Shown here: one piece after another, positions 23,962-32,619 of the stretch
How the letters are laid out: each line of letters starts with the position of its first letter
Position numbering within the stretch: the stretch's first letter is position 1
Assembly (NCBI RefSeq): GCF_003945325.1
Contig: NZ_AP019307.1
Location: 1,054,001-1,118,000, forward strand
Length of the DNA stretch: 64,000 bases
From: Nocardioides baekrokdamisoli
GTDB lineage: Bacteria; Actinomycetota; Actinomycetes; Propionibacteriales; Nocardioidaceae
Direction: 5' to 3'
Notes under the pieces: generated by a model
Database searches by the model: none
What the model was told of the DNA's origin: nothing
Seen by the model: the letters and a program-made list of their open reading frames with translations, nothing else
Made by a program: the position numbers and the translations under genes

Positions 23962-26142
23962 ATGTCATCACATCGGGACCGGCCATGGGTCTACAAGGCG
24001 CTCATCGCTGCCGTCGTCGCTGCCGTCCTCGGCGGTTCGGTGTCGCCGGCAGATGCCGGCACCACGGCCTCGATCAGCGGGCGAGTCGTCGATGCCAGTA
24101 CCGGCCTCGGAGTGGCCGGCGTGACCGTCGACGTCCTCATCAACAACAACAGTGGGCTGTGGGGTTCGCTCGGTGGCGCACCAATCGTGACTGCGGCAGA
24201 CGGCACGTACACCGACTCCAACCTCCCCTACGGGACGTACCGGGTGAGTGTCGAAGCCTCCCAGGATCACGTCAGCCGGTGGTACGGCGGCGGGACGTCG
24301 CTGTCGACGGCGACGGACATCGCGGTTCATGAGGACCAGGCGACCACCGGCATCAACATCGCTGTCCCGGCCGCAGCACACATCACAGGCGAAGTCACCG
24401 GAGCCGACACCAGCGCTGGAGTCGGCCAGGTCTACGTGGTTGCGTACAAGTCGACGGATCTGAGTTATCCCGCCCGAAGCGCCTGGAGTGACGCGAACGG
24501 AACATACGATGTCGGCGGCCTCGACGCGGGGACCTACATCGTCTGCGCACGCACATCGCCACCGAGCCCCTATCTCTGGCAGTGCTGGCAAGCCGCTGCG
24601 GACACCAGCAGCGCACGACCCATCACCGTGCCCGCCGGTGCGACCATCGCCAACACCGACTTCGTGCTCGTACGCGGAGCAACCCTGACCGGAACCGTCA
24701 CGATCGCCGGCAACGGGCCCGCAACCAGTGGCTACGTCGAGGTCTACCAACGTGACAGCCAGGGCGTCCTCTGGCAGAGGGGTCGTAGCGCGATTGGGAG
24801 CAACGGGTCCTACCAAGTGCTCGGCTTGCCGGCGGCCTCCCTCTTCGTCTCCTTCTCGGGCCCGGGGTTCGCGACCGAGTACTGGGAGAACGCGACCGAC
24901 CTGGCGCACGCGACGCCGGTGCCGGTCACGGCTGGGTCCACGACAACCCTCAATGCGACGGTTGAGCCTCCGCCACCGCCACAGCTCGGCACGGTCACGG
25001 GGCGTGTCGTCGACTGGCAGGGCGCTCCGATCGCGGGGGCGACCGTCAATGTCGGGCAGCACAGCACGACAACACTCAGCGATGGGACCTACTCGCTCAC
25101 CATCCCCGTCGGGACCTACGGCGCCTACTTCACCGCTCCCGGCTATCTCGAAGCGAACTACCAGCCCGCCGATCCGTCTGCCAGTAGTTACGTGACCGTC
25201 ACCCTTGGCCAGACGACCGGCAACATCGACGCAACGCTCTACCCTCCGGCGCGGGCCTCGGGCACTGCCACGGACCCGGACGGTCATCCGCTGACCAACT
25301 TCGCCGTATGGGCGATGCGTCGCAACAGCAACGGGCACTGGGACACGGTCGGCTCAGCGGGCGGGAGCAGCACTGGGACCTGGCAGATCACCGGACTCCT
25401 GGGCGGCACCTACACGTTCGTGTTCCTGGCCGGACCCGGGCAAGGCCTCGCCACGACCTATCTCGGCGGGACTCACTCGATCGCCACGGCGCAGACGGTC
25501 GACGTACCCACCGGCGGTTCAACTGGGGACATCGCAGGTGTACTTGATCGAGCCGGAAGCATCAGCGGCACACTGACCTGGACCGGTATGTCGCTGGCCG
25601 CGCATCCGATCTCTGTGGTCAAGACCGCGCCCCAGGATTGGCTCAACGACCTCGTTCCGACCGTCACGACCCACGAGAACGGCACCTATACCGTCAACGA
25701 CCTGGTCCCTGGAACGTACACGCTGACGTACTTCTGCGACGCCCCCCAGGTGTTCGGGCTCGCACCGGGCGCGACCCCGACTCCGTCGACCGTTCCAGTG
25801 GCGGCCACAAGGACGATCACCGTCACGAGTGGCGGGAGTGTGCGCGAAGACGTTGACGAGACCGGATGCCAGTTGGCCACCACCGCGAAGGCGACGACAG
25901 TCGGCGTCCCCCGAGTCGGGCGCACACTCACAGCGAGGGTCGGAACCTACCGGCCGTACGCAGTGCGGATCAGCATCACCTGGTTCCGTGGCACGCGGGC
26001 GACGACATTCCATGGTTCGACCTACCGGCTCACGAAGCTGGACCGCGGTCAGCGGATCTCTGCCCACGTTCGAGTCACACGGACCGGCTACCGGCCACTG
26101 ACCTACGCCACGAGCCCCACGCACCCGATCGCCGCGGGATAG
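23962..26142 (+). CDS. Large secreted protein with carboxypeptidase-regulatory-like beta repeats
   Basis: The 726-residue protein has a signal peptide (MSSHRDRPWVYKALIAAVVAAV ending near ADAG), then about six repeats of roughly 85-100 residues starting SISGRVVDASTGLGVAGVTV, each with G-x-V-x-D and a GTYTDSNLPYGTYRV-type strand, as in CarboxypepD_reg/SpaA-like surface domains. The last 85 residues (VGVPRVGRTLTARVGTY to YRPLTYATS) form an Ig-like repeat also seen at the C-terminus of the 45740-47170 product. No catalytic domain is seen, so a surface or adhesion role is inferred. ATG 23962 is favoured by a GGAGG eight bases ahead; ATG 23956 is also possible. Confidence 0.8.
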   Translation: MSSHRDRPWVYKALIAAVVAAVLGGSVSPADAGTTASISGRVVDASTGLGVAGVTVDVLINNNSGLWGSLGGAPIVTAADGTYTDSNLPYGTYRVSVEASQDHVSRWYGGGTSLSTATDIAVHEDQATTGINIAVPAAAHITGEVTGADTSAGVGQVYVVAYKSTDLSYPARSAWSDANGTYDVGGLDAGTYIVCARTSPPSPYLWQCWQAAADTSSARPITVPAGATIANTDFVLVRGATLTGTVTIAGNGPATSGYVEVYQRDSQGVLWQRGRSAIGSNGSYQVLGLPAASLFVSFSGPGFATEYWENATDLAHATPVPVTAGSTTTLNATVEPPPPPQLGTVTGRVVDWQGAPIAGATVNVGQHSTTTLSDGTYSLTIPVGTYGAYFTAPGYLEANYQPADPSASSYVTVTLGQTTGNIDATLYPPARASGTATDPDGHPLTNFAVWAMRRNSNGHWDTVGSAGGSSTGTWQITGLLGGTYTFVFLAGPGQGLATTYLGGTHSIATAQTVDVPTGGSTGDIAGVLDRAGSISGTLTWTGMSLAAHPISVVKTAPQDWLNDLVPTVTTHENGTYTVNDLVPGTYTLTYFCDAPQVFGLAPGATPTPSTVPVAATRTITVTSGGSVREDVDETGCQLATTAKATTVGVPRVGRTLTARVGTYRPYAVRISITWFRGTRATTFHGSTYRLTKLDRGQRISAHVRVTRTGYRPLTYATSPTHPIAAG

Positions 26143-26368
26143 CGTCAATCCGGCCCTTCCCACGCAGCCGCCCTCACGTGCCGCAATCTGTCCTTGTGAG
26201 GACATAGTTCGGAAGTGCAGATCCGTAGGAGCCGAGGGAGTGACGACAACGGTCGGCGAGGTCGTTACGGTGCATGAATGACGGCACCAGAGGTCCTGAG
26301 TAGTCCCTCAATCCGTCACCATGTCCCTGGTTCGTCGTCTCCTGTTCGGTCTGCGTGAGAGGTCCACC

Positions 26369-28780
26369 GTGAGTTTTGTCGCCGTGAGCGGTCGTACGTT
26401 CGCTGCCGTCGCTGCCATCGCTGCGACGCTTGCCCTCACCGTGATGCCGTCGGCAGCACAGGCGGCCACCAGCCAGCCACCGACCCCGTCAATCGCGCAC
26501 CCTTTGACCCACGTGCGTCTGGGCCATATTGGCGGGATCGTTCCCCAGCACAAGGGTGGGACCTTGCCGGGCAACCACCACGCTGCGGCGCCCCTGGCGT
26601 ACGCGACGAGCCCGAGCGGTCAGGCTGCCCAAGCAGCTGCGACCGGGCCGAACACCCTGTACTTCCAGGGCGGCCAGACGATCAACGGGCAGCACAACCA
26701 GGACGTCTACACCGCCAAGCCCAAGGTGTATCTGGTCTTCTACGGCAACCAATGGGGCAACGAGACCACCAACGCGCAGGGCTACCAGGCGTTCAGCAAC
26801 GACGCTGCCAACGCAGCTGTGGCAGCGCAGCAACTGTTCAAGGGTCTGGGCACCAACAACGAGTCGTGGTCGGGCGTGATGACCCAGTACTGCGACGGCC
26901 CCACCGTTGCGGTCAACGCGTCGGTGTGTCCGGCCGCGGCTCCTCATGTGGCGTACCCGACCGGCGGAGGCGTGTTGGCCGGGATCTGGTACGACAACTC
27001 CGGGCCGACGCCGACCACGGCTACCGGTGACCAACTCGCTGCCGAGGCCGTCGCCGCTGCGACGCACTTCGGCAACACCACCGCAGCCTCGAATCGCAAC
27101 GCCATGTACATGGTGATGTCGCCCAAGGGCGCCAACCCGGACAACTACCTCAACGTGAACGCGGGTTGTGCGTGGCACTCGGACGCCTTCGACGCCAACA
27201 ACAACTGGGTCCCGTTCACCAACCAGCCGTACAACCTGGACCTCAATAACCCGAGCGGGAACTGCGGCGAGTACTTCCTGGGCAATAGTGCCTCGGACAT
27301 CAACGACGGCTACACGATCACTTTGGGTCACGAGTACGCCGAGACCCTGACCGATGAATACACGGGCTACGGCTGGTTGACCCCCACCGCCAGCGACGGT
27401 GGGGAGAACGGTGACCACTGTGCGTGGGACGCAACCAGTGCGTTCGTCAACTTCTCCAGCGGTGCGGTCGCGATGCAGCCGACGTGGTCCAACGACACCA
27501 ACCGGTGCGACATGAGCCATGTCACCGTCGTGGCCAACACGGTCACGGTCACCAACCCGGGCAGCCAGTCCGGCACCGTCGGCACCGCGACGAGCCTTCA
27601 GATCAACGCAGCCGACTCCTCCTCCACTGCGACCGTGACCTACATGGCTACTGGTCTGCCAGCTGGCCTGTCGATCAGCACTTCGACGGGCCTGATCTCG
27701 GGAACGCCGACCGCCGCCGGGACATCCGCGGTCACGGTCACGGCAACAGACAACACCAGCGTCAGCGGCACGGCCTCCTTCAGTTGGACGATCGCGCCGG
27801 CGCCAACGCTGACCACCGGCGGCAACGCCACCGGTGCCACCTTCACGTCGAATGCGTCAGGAGCCCTGACCACGACCCCGCGGATCACCGCGGCCGCCAA
27901 CTCCGTTGATGGATCCGTCATCACGATGAGCCCGACGGGCCTCCCGGCAGGACTCGCGCTCAACCGGATCGGCGCAGCAACCTCTGCGGCCGGGGTCCGT
28001 CCAGGCACGACCGAGCACGACGTCACCGGTCAGACGACGGTCACACCAGGTAGCTATCCCGTCACCGTGACCGTCAGCGACGGTCCCGGACATGCGGCCG
28101 ACACCACGGTGTCGTTCACCATCGTGGTCCCGGACCCGGCGCTGATCGCTCCGAACGTGAACGTCCCACCGTTCCAGTCTGACAAGCCCTTCACGTACCA
28201 GATCCAGGCCAGCGGGGGCACCGGCGCGTACACGTACACCTTCATCCCGAACTCCCACACGCCACGCGGCGTGACCATGGACGCCAACGGACTGATCCAT
28301 GCGAACGTGCCGATGAACAACGTCGACATCTCCACCGGCTGGACCTTCAGCTACCAGGCAACCGACGCCTACGGCGGTACTGCCCGCGGAACCGTCAATC
28401 TGACCCTGACCCCGGGTGACCTCTACTTCCGATGCCTCGGGACCACCAGCGCGCAGGCTGGCAACTGTGCCGCCCACAACCTGTCAGACCCGGCGGTCGG
28501 CGGCGTCGCACACGTCGGCCAAGCCTGGGCCACCCAGGTGATCAAGGTTGGGCGCGGATGGTCCGCCCCCAGCGGCTCCGGCGGAGGCGACCGCTTCACC
28601 CTCTACAAGGGCACTCTCCCCCCGGGGATGTGGCTCAGCCCGATCAACGGCTGGTACGGGAAGCAATACGTACTCATCGGAGGCACCCCTTCCCGAGCAG
28701 GTACGTACACCTTCCAGATCAAGGCGACCGACCAGCACGGCAACTACCAGGTCAGCTACTTCACGATCACAGTTCGATAG
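26369..28780 (+). CDS. Secreted protein with N-terminal HExxE-type domain and Ig-like repeats
   Basis: From GTG 26369 (GAGAGG six bases upstream) the product is 803 residues with a signal peptide ending near SAAQA. The first 370 residues form a domain with VYLVFYGNQWG, a QYCDG segment and HEYAETLTDEYTGYGW (H321 to W336) followed by GGENGDHCAWD, resembling secreted proteins with an HE-x-x-E-x-x-TD metal-site-like motif. The remainder holds putative Ig/cadherin-like domains (LPAGLSISTSTGLISGTPTA, VTPGSYPVTVTVSDGPG) and a final LPPGMWLSPINGWYG repeat. A protease role is possible but unproven. An ATG at 26321 in the same frame is an alternative start. Confidence 0.75.
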   Translation: MSFVAVSGRTFAAVAAIAATLALTVMPSAAQAATSQPPTPSIAHPLTHVRLGHIGGIVPQHKGGTLPGNHHAAAPLAYATSPSGQAAQAAATGPNTLYFQGGQTINGQHNQDVYTAKPKVYLVFYGNQWGNETTNAQGYQAFSNDAANAAVAAQQLFKGLGTNNESWSGVMTQYCDGPTVAVNASVCPAAAPHVAYPTGGGVLAGIWYDNSGPTPTTATGDQLAAEAVAAATHFGNTTAASNRNAMYMVMSPKGANPDNYLNVNAGCAWHSDAFDANNNWVPFTNQPYNLDLNNPSGNCGEYFLGNSASDINDGYTITLGHEYAETLTDEYTGYGWLTPTASDGGENGDHCAWDATSAFVNFSSGAVAMQPTWSNDTNRCDMSHVTVVANTVTVTNPGSQSGTVGTATSLQINAADSSSTATVTYMATGLPAGLSISTSTGLISGTPTAAGTSAVTVTATDNTSVSGTASFSWTIAPAPTLTTGGNATGATFTSNASGALTTTPRITAAANSVDGSVITMSPTGLPAGLALNRIGAATSAAGVRPGTTEHDVTGQTTVTPGSYPVTVTVSDGPGHAADTTVSFTIVVPDPALIAPNVNVPPFQSDKPFTYQIQASGGTGAYTYTFIPNSHTPRGVTMDANGLIHANVPMNNVDISTGWTFSYQATDAYGGTARGTVNLTLTPGDLYFRCLGTTSAQAGNCAAHNLSDPAVGGVAHVGQAWATQVIKVGRGWSAPSGSGGGDRFTLYKGTLPPGMWLSPINGWYGKQYVLIGGTPSRAGTYTFQIKATDQHGNYQVSYFTITVR

Positions 28781-28854
28781 CCCGGCCTAAGTGTTTGCCG
28801 CCCCTTCAAGCGCCAGACTCGATCGCGACATCCGCTTGCGCTCTAGTCGTCACC

Positions 28855-31440
28855 GTGCGTCTTGAGTTGTCCCGCAACGTGACCGTCCACCGGCTCTCGC
28901 CGGACGGATTCGTGTGTGACTGGCTGATCTCGCCGGTCACCGGGCGGCCGTGTGAGGACCTCGGCCTCGTGGTCGATGCGGATGGGTCGCCGTGGGACCG
29001 GGACGGGAAGCTCGGTCGCTGGCGGCTGACCCAGGGACCGGATGTCGCTCCGGTGAAGGACGCGCTGTACGCGGCCGTCCGGCCCGCGCTCCCGGAGTCG
29101 GTTCCGACCACGGGCGACGATCTCGACCGCCACCACACCCCACCCAACGGCGTGATCGAGCGCAGCATCTTCTGCTACACCCCGACGTATCGCACGTTCA
29201 CCGCGACGACCGTGCTCGAGGTGGACCAGCCCGAGACCCGGGTGCTGCGGTTCCGCTCGACCGGGCCGCTCCGTGTGTGGGTCGGCGGCGTACTCGTCCT
29301 CGACCATGCCGAGTTCGGCTACATGCACCCCTGGGTACGCGACGTCGAGGTGCTGCTTCCGTCCGGGGCGACGGAGGTCGCCGTCTGGTCGTTGAACGTT
29401 GCTCTGCGCGAAGTACGTCAGACCGTCTCGCTCCAGATCGTCGGGCTACCGGTCCGCGTACTGCTGCCGACTCCGGGGGCCGATCCGGTCCTCTCGGCTC
29501 AGGCAGAGGCATTGCTCGAAGGCGTCGGCGTACGGACCTGGGAGTCGGACGGCCAGTCGTTCGAACTCTCCGGACCGGTCGGCGCCAGGCTGCAGGTCAG
29601 CGTCAACGGTGCCTCCGCCGGAGTGGTCCAGCTCGGCGCGCAGGGCCGTGCGACGGTGACCGTCGACGAGGCGAAGGGTGACTCGTCACAGGCCTCGATG
29701 CTGGGTACTGGGGAGATGACCGTCCGGGTCGAGGTCGACGACGACCGCGCCGCGGCTCATCGCGACTTCCTGGTGGCGAACCTCCCGTTCGAAATCCGCG
29801 ACGAGCCGGTCGGCGGCCCCGAGGACTGGCGCCTCGAACTGCTCACGCATGTGGCGGCGTCGACCGGCTCCGCGCGCGCACTGGCCCGCGCCGCCCTCAG
29901 CGCGGATGGGATCGCAGTCACCGAGGACGACCTGGCCACGGCGCTGCAGTTCATCGCCGATCGTTGCGACTGCGCCGACTTCGAGACCGTCGGTCTGATG
30001 CTGCTGTGGCACCGGGTCCCGGCTGAGCGCTGGGAGCTGGGCCTGCGCGACCGCGTACGCGACGCACTGCTCGGCTTCAAGTACTGGATCGACCAGCCCG
30101 GCCTCGACGCCATGTGCTACTTCACCGAGAACCATCAAATGGTCTGGCACACCGCCGAGACGCTGGTCGGCGAGGTGTTCGCGGATGAGAAGTTCACCAA
30201 TGCCGGCTGGACCGGGGCCGAGCACGCGGCCCATGGCAGCGCGATGGCGCTCGCCTGGATCCGTCGCAAACTCACGTCCGGCTTCAGTGAGTTCGACTCC
30301 AATGCGTACCTCGCCATCGACGCGCTCGCCCTCGTCGCCCTCGTCGATCACGCCTCCGACCAGAGTCTCCGGACGGCCGCTCGTACGCTCCTCGACAAGG
30401 TGCTGCTGACGCTGGCGACCAACTCCTGGCGAGGTGTCCACGGAGCCGCGCACGGCCGGTCGTACACCCCGACACTCCGCGCCGCGTGCCTGGAGGAAAC
30501 CGCCCCGATCATGTGGTGGGCCTGGGGCATGGGCGCTCTCAACGAGGCTGTCCTGCCGGCCACCGCGTTGGCGACGTCGCCGAGCTACGCCGTCCCCGAG
30601 GTCGTACGCGCCATCGCCACCGATGCCGACGCCGACTGGACCGGCACCCAGCACTACGAGGGCGCGTACGCGTTCGAACGCGACCTGTTGGTCCGCGACT
30701 ACGCCTCCGACATGGTCATCCGCCGGGGCCGCGGCGGCATGGTCGCCTCGGTCCAGGATTACCGCTACGGCCTGCCCGGCCTGCAGGAACACGTCTGGGG
30801 CATCACCCTGCCGGGGCAGCTCCAGGTCTGGGCGGTTGCACCGGCGGCGTACAACCACGGCTCCCACACCCGCCCCAGCGGCTGGGTCGGGAACCTTGTG
30901 CTCCCCCGGGTCCGCCAGCACGATCGGACGGTGATTGCGCTGTATGCCGAAGCCTCCGCGCCGACCCTGCCCGCGGTGCATCTGTGGTTCCCTGCCGACC
31001 GGTTCGAGGAATGGGCCGAGTACGGCGAATGGCTGATCGGACGTCGCGGGGTCGGCCTGGTGGCGGTCGCCGCCGAAGGCGGGTTCGAGCCGGACCGAAC
31101 CGGCGACGAAGCCTGGCAGCGCTGGGTGCCGCGGACCGGTCGGTCGCTGGTCGCGGTGCACGGGGATGACTCGATCGGGTCGCTGGAGGACTTCGCCGAC
31201 TCGCTGCCGACGCTGACGTGGCGCCGGGATGGCGGTGCCCTTGTCGACGGGCCCGCCTCACTCGAACTCGACTGGAACGGCCCGTTCCTCGTCGACGGAA
31301 GCGCTGCGGACGTCGCCCGGCCGCCGCACCTTACGAACCCCGCGTGCACCGTCGTCGACGGCACCGATCCGGTGGTCGTCCGCTGGGGCGGGCGCGAGCT
31401 GGTCCTTCCTGCGCTGGCCGACGAGGGGAATACGGTCTGA
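28855..31440 (+). CDS. Unrecognised 861-residue protein paired with GH105-type hydrolase; possible polysaccharide lyase-like enzyme
   Basis: The protein has no signal peptide and divides into an N-terminal beta-rich region (about 1-330, with RVWVGGVLVLDHAEFGYMHP) and a helical region (about 330-560) holding TENHQMVWHTAETLVGEVF (E425, N426, H427, H432), SGFSEFDSNAYLAIDALAL (476-485 core) and HGAAHGRSYTPT (529-537), then a beta-rich C-terminus. Asn/His/Arg/Tyr clusters on an alpha-barrel are typical of uronate lyases and heparinase-like enzymes, but I cannot place it in a named family. It ends three bases before the GH105-type gene, which acts on unsaturated products of lyases, so a lyase or related role is a reasonable inference. 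Start GTG 28855 lacks a clear ribosome-binding site. Confidence 0.7.
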   Translation: MRLELSRNVTVHRLSPDGFVCDWLISPVTGRPCEDLGLVVDADGSPWDRDGKLGRWRLTQGPDVAPVKDALYAAVRPALPESVPTTGDDLDRHHTPPNGVIERSIFCYTPTYRTFTATTVLEVDQPETRVLRFRSTGPLRVWVGGVLVLDHAEFGYMHPWVRDVEVLLPSGATEVAVWSLNVALREVRQTVSLQIVGLPVRVLLPTPGADPVLSAQAEALLEGVGVRTWESDGQSFELSGPVGARLQVSVNGASAGVVQLGAQGRATVTVDEAKGDSSQASMLGTGEMTVRVEVDDDRAAAHRDFLVANLPFEIRDEPVGGPEDWRLELLTHVAASTGSARALARAALSADGIAVTEDDLATALQFIADRCDCADFETVGLMLLWHRVPAERWELGLRDRVRDALLGFKYWIDQPGLDAMCYFTENHQMVWHTAETLVGEVFADEKFTNAGWTGAEHAAHGSAMALAWIRRKLTSGFSEFDSNAYLAIDALALVALVDHASDQSLRTAARTLLDKVLLTLATNSWRGVHGAAHGRSYTPTLRAACLEETAPIMWWAWGMGALNEAVLPATALATSPSYAVPEVVRAIATDADADWTGTQHYEGAYAFERDLLVRDYASDMVIRRGRGGMVASVQDYRYGLPGLQEHVWGITLPGQLQVWAVAPAAYNHGSHTRPSGWVGNLVLPRVRQHDRTVIALYAEASAPTLPAVHLWFPADRFEEWAEYGEWLIGRRGVGLVAVAAEGGFEPDRTGDEAWQRWVPRTGRSLVAVHGDDSIGSLEDFADSLPTLTWRRDGGALVDGPASLELDWNGPFLVDGSAADVARPPHLTNPACTVVDGTDPVVVRWGGRELVLPALADEGNTV

Positions 31441-31443
31441 TCC

Positions 31444-32511
31444 GTGGCTTCCGAAGACACCGACAACGCCCGGCTCGCTGATCCCCCGCTGCCTCCGGTT
31501 GGCGACGAGGCGCTGACGCGCGAGTCGCTCGCTGCAACGGCCGATCGGGTCGCTGCCGCGACCTGGCGGCTGGGGTTGCCGCGATGGTTCTGGGGCGAGG
31601 GGGTCTGCCTCACCGGACTCGTCCAGGCGGGCTTGGTATATCGCGGCGATATACCGCGCGAAGTGATCGAGTGGTTCGAAACCCAGATCGCATCCGACCC
31701 ACTCGCCACCCTCGACCACGTCAACGAGGTCGCCCCCGGCGCGGCCGCGGCGGACCTCGGCGATCCGACCCACACCCCCGTCCTCGAAGCTCTGCTCGCC
31801 TGGACGCGCAACCCTGACCAGCCGCGGGCGGCCAACGGTGCGATCGAGCACTGGCCGGGCGGGGTCTGGGCCGACACCATGTACATGGTCGGCCGTTTCA
31901 TGCTGCGCTTCGGCGTACGCACCGGCGACGCCGCCCTGGTGCGCGCAGGCGTACGCGAGGTCCTTGCGCAGACCGAGATCCTCCAGGCCGAGAACGGATT
32001 GTTCGTCCACGGCGCGCACCGCGGAGACGTGATCCCGTGCTACTGGGGACGGGCCAATGCCTGGGCAGCTCTGGCCCTTGTGGAGACCCTCGAGGCACTC
32101 GACGAGATGGGGATCACGCGGCTGCCGATCCCCGAGTTCGCGCTGCGGCGACAGTTGGCCGCGTTGGTCGAGGTCCAACCGTGGCACGGGGTCTGGGACG
32201 TCCTCGTCGACGGCAACGTCGAGACCCGCGGCATCCTCGAGACGTCCGCGACGGCGGGGATCGGGGCGGCGCTCCTGCGGGCCGGACGGCTCCTCGACGA
32301 ACCAACCTTCACCGACGCAGGCTGGGCCGCGCTGCGGGGCGTACTCGCCTATGAGCAGGACGGACTCCTCACCCGGGTCAGCGCGGGAACCGTCCTGCAA
32401 CTCGTACCGTTCGGGTACTCGGTGATACGCGACGACCGGCCGCAGCTCTGGGGTCAGGGGCTGCTGCTGACGGCGCTCGCCGCCGCCGGCCGGCATCCCG
32501 CCGAACCGTGA
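31444..32511 (+). CDS. GH105/GH88-type unsaturated glucuronyl (rhamnogalacturonyl) hydrolase
   Basis: A 355-residue cytoplasmic (no signal peptide) alpha/alpha-barrel protein. The GH105/GH88 pattern GVWADTMYMVGRFMLRFG (140-157, with the catalytic Asp D144) and later CYWGRANAW (199-207) is clear, with a C-terminal YSVIRDDRPQLWGQGL typical of the fold. Such enzymes hydrate the 4,5 double bond of oligouronides, releasing 4-deoxy-5-hexosulose uronate, the substrate of KduI (20192-21010). GTG 31444 starts three bases after the 861-residue gene's stop, indicating one transcription unit. Its stop overlaps the repeat at 32500-32618. Confidence 0.88.
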   Translation: MASEDTDNARLADPPLPPVGDEALTRESLAATADRVAAATWRLGLPRWFWGEGVCLTGLVQAGLVYRGDIPREVIEWFETQIASDPLATLDHVNEVAPGAAAADLGDPTHTPVLEALLAWTRNPDQPRAANGAIEHWPGGVWADTMYMVGRFMLRFGVRTGDAALVRAGVREVLAQTEILQAENGLFVHGAHRGDVIPCYWGRANAWAALALVETLEALDEMGITRLPIPEFALRRQLAALVEVQPWHGVWDVLVDGNVETRGILETSATAGIGAALLRAGRLLDEPTFTDAGWAALRGVLAYEQDGLLTRVSAGTVLQLVPFGYSVIRDDRPQLWGQGLLLTALAAAGRHPAEP

Positions 32512-32618
32512 GGTTCTCAGGCCCCAACCGTGAGGAATGCCGGAGGCAATCCGAGCCGAAAGTCACGGTTTCGACCTGAAAACCTCACGGTTCGGCACGA
32601 AAAACCTCACGGTTCGGC
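32500..32618. repeat. Intergenic CCGTGAGG element, copy B
   Basis: Two direct GAACCGTGAGG/CAACCGTGAGG words (about 32503-32513 and 32525-32535) are followed by inverted forms: TCACGGTTTCG (32563-32573), CCTCACGGTTCGG (32583-32595) and CCTCACGGTTCGG (32605-32617). Layout and words match 2064-2159. It separates the convergent GH105 and PucR genes, overlaps the GH105 stop, and could form a long hairpin, so a bidirectional terminator-like role is plausible. Confidence 0.6.
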
Positions 32619-32619
32619 G

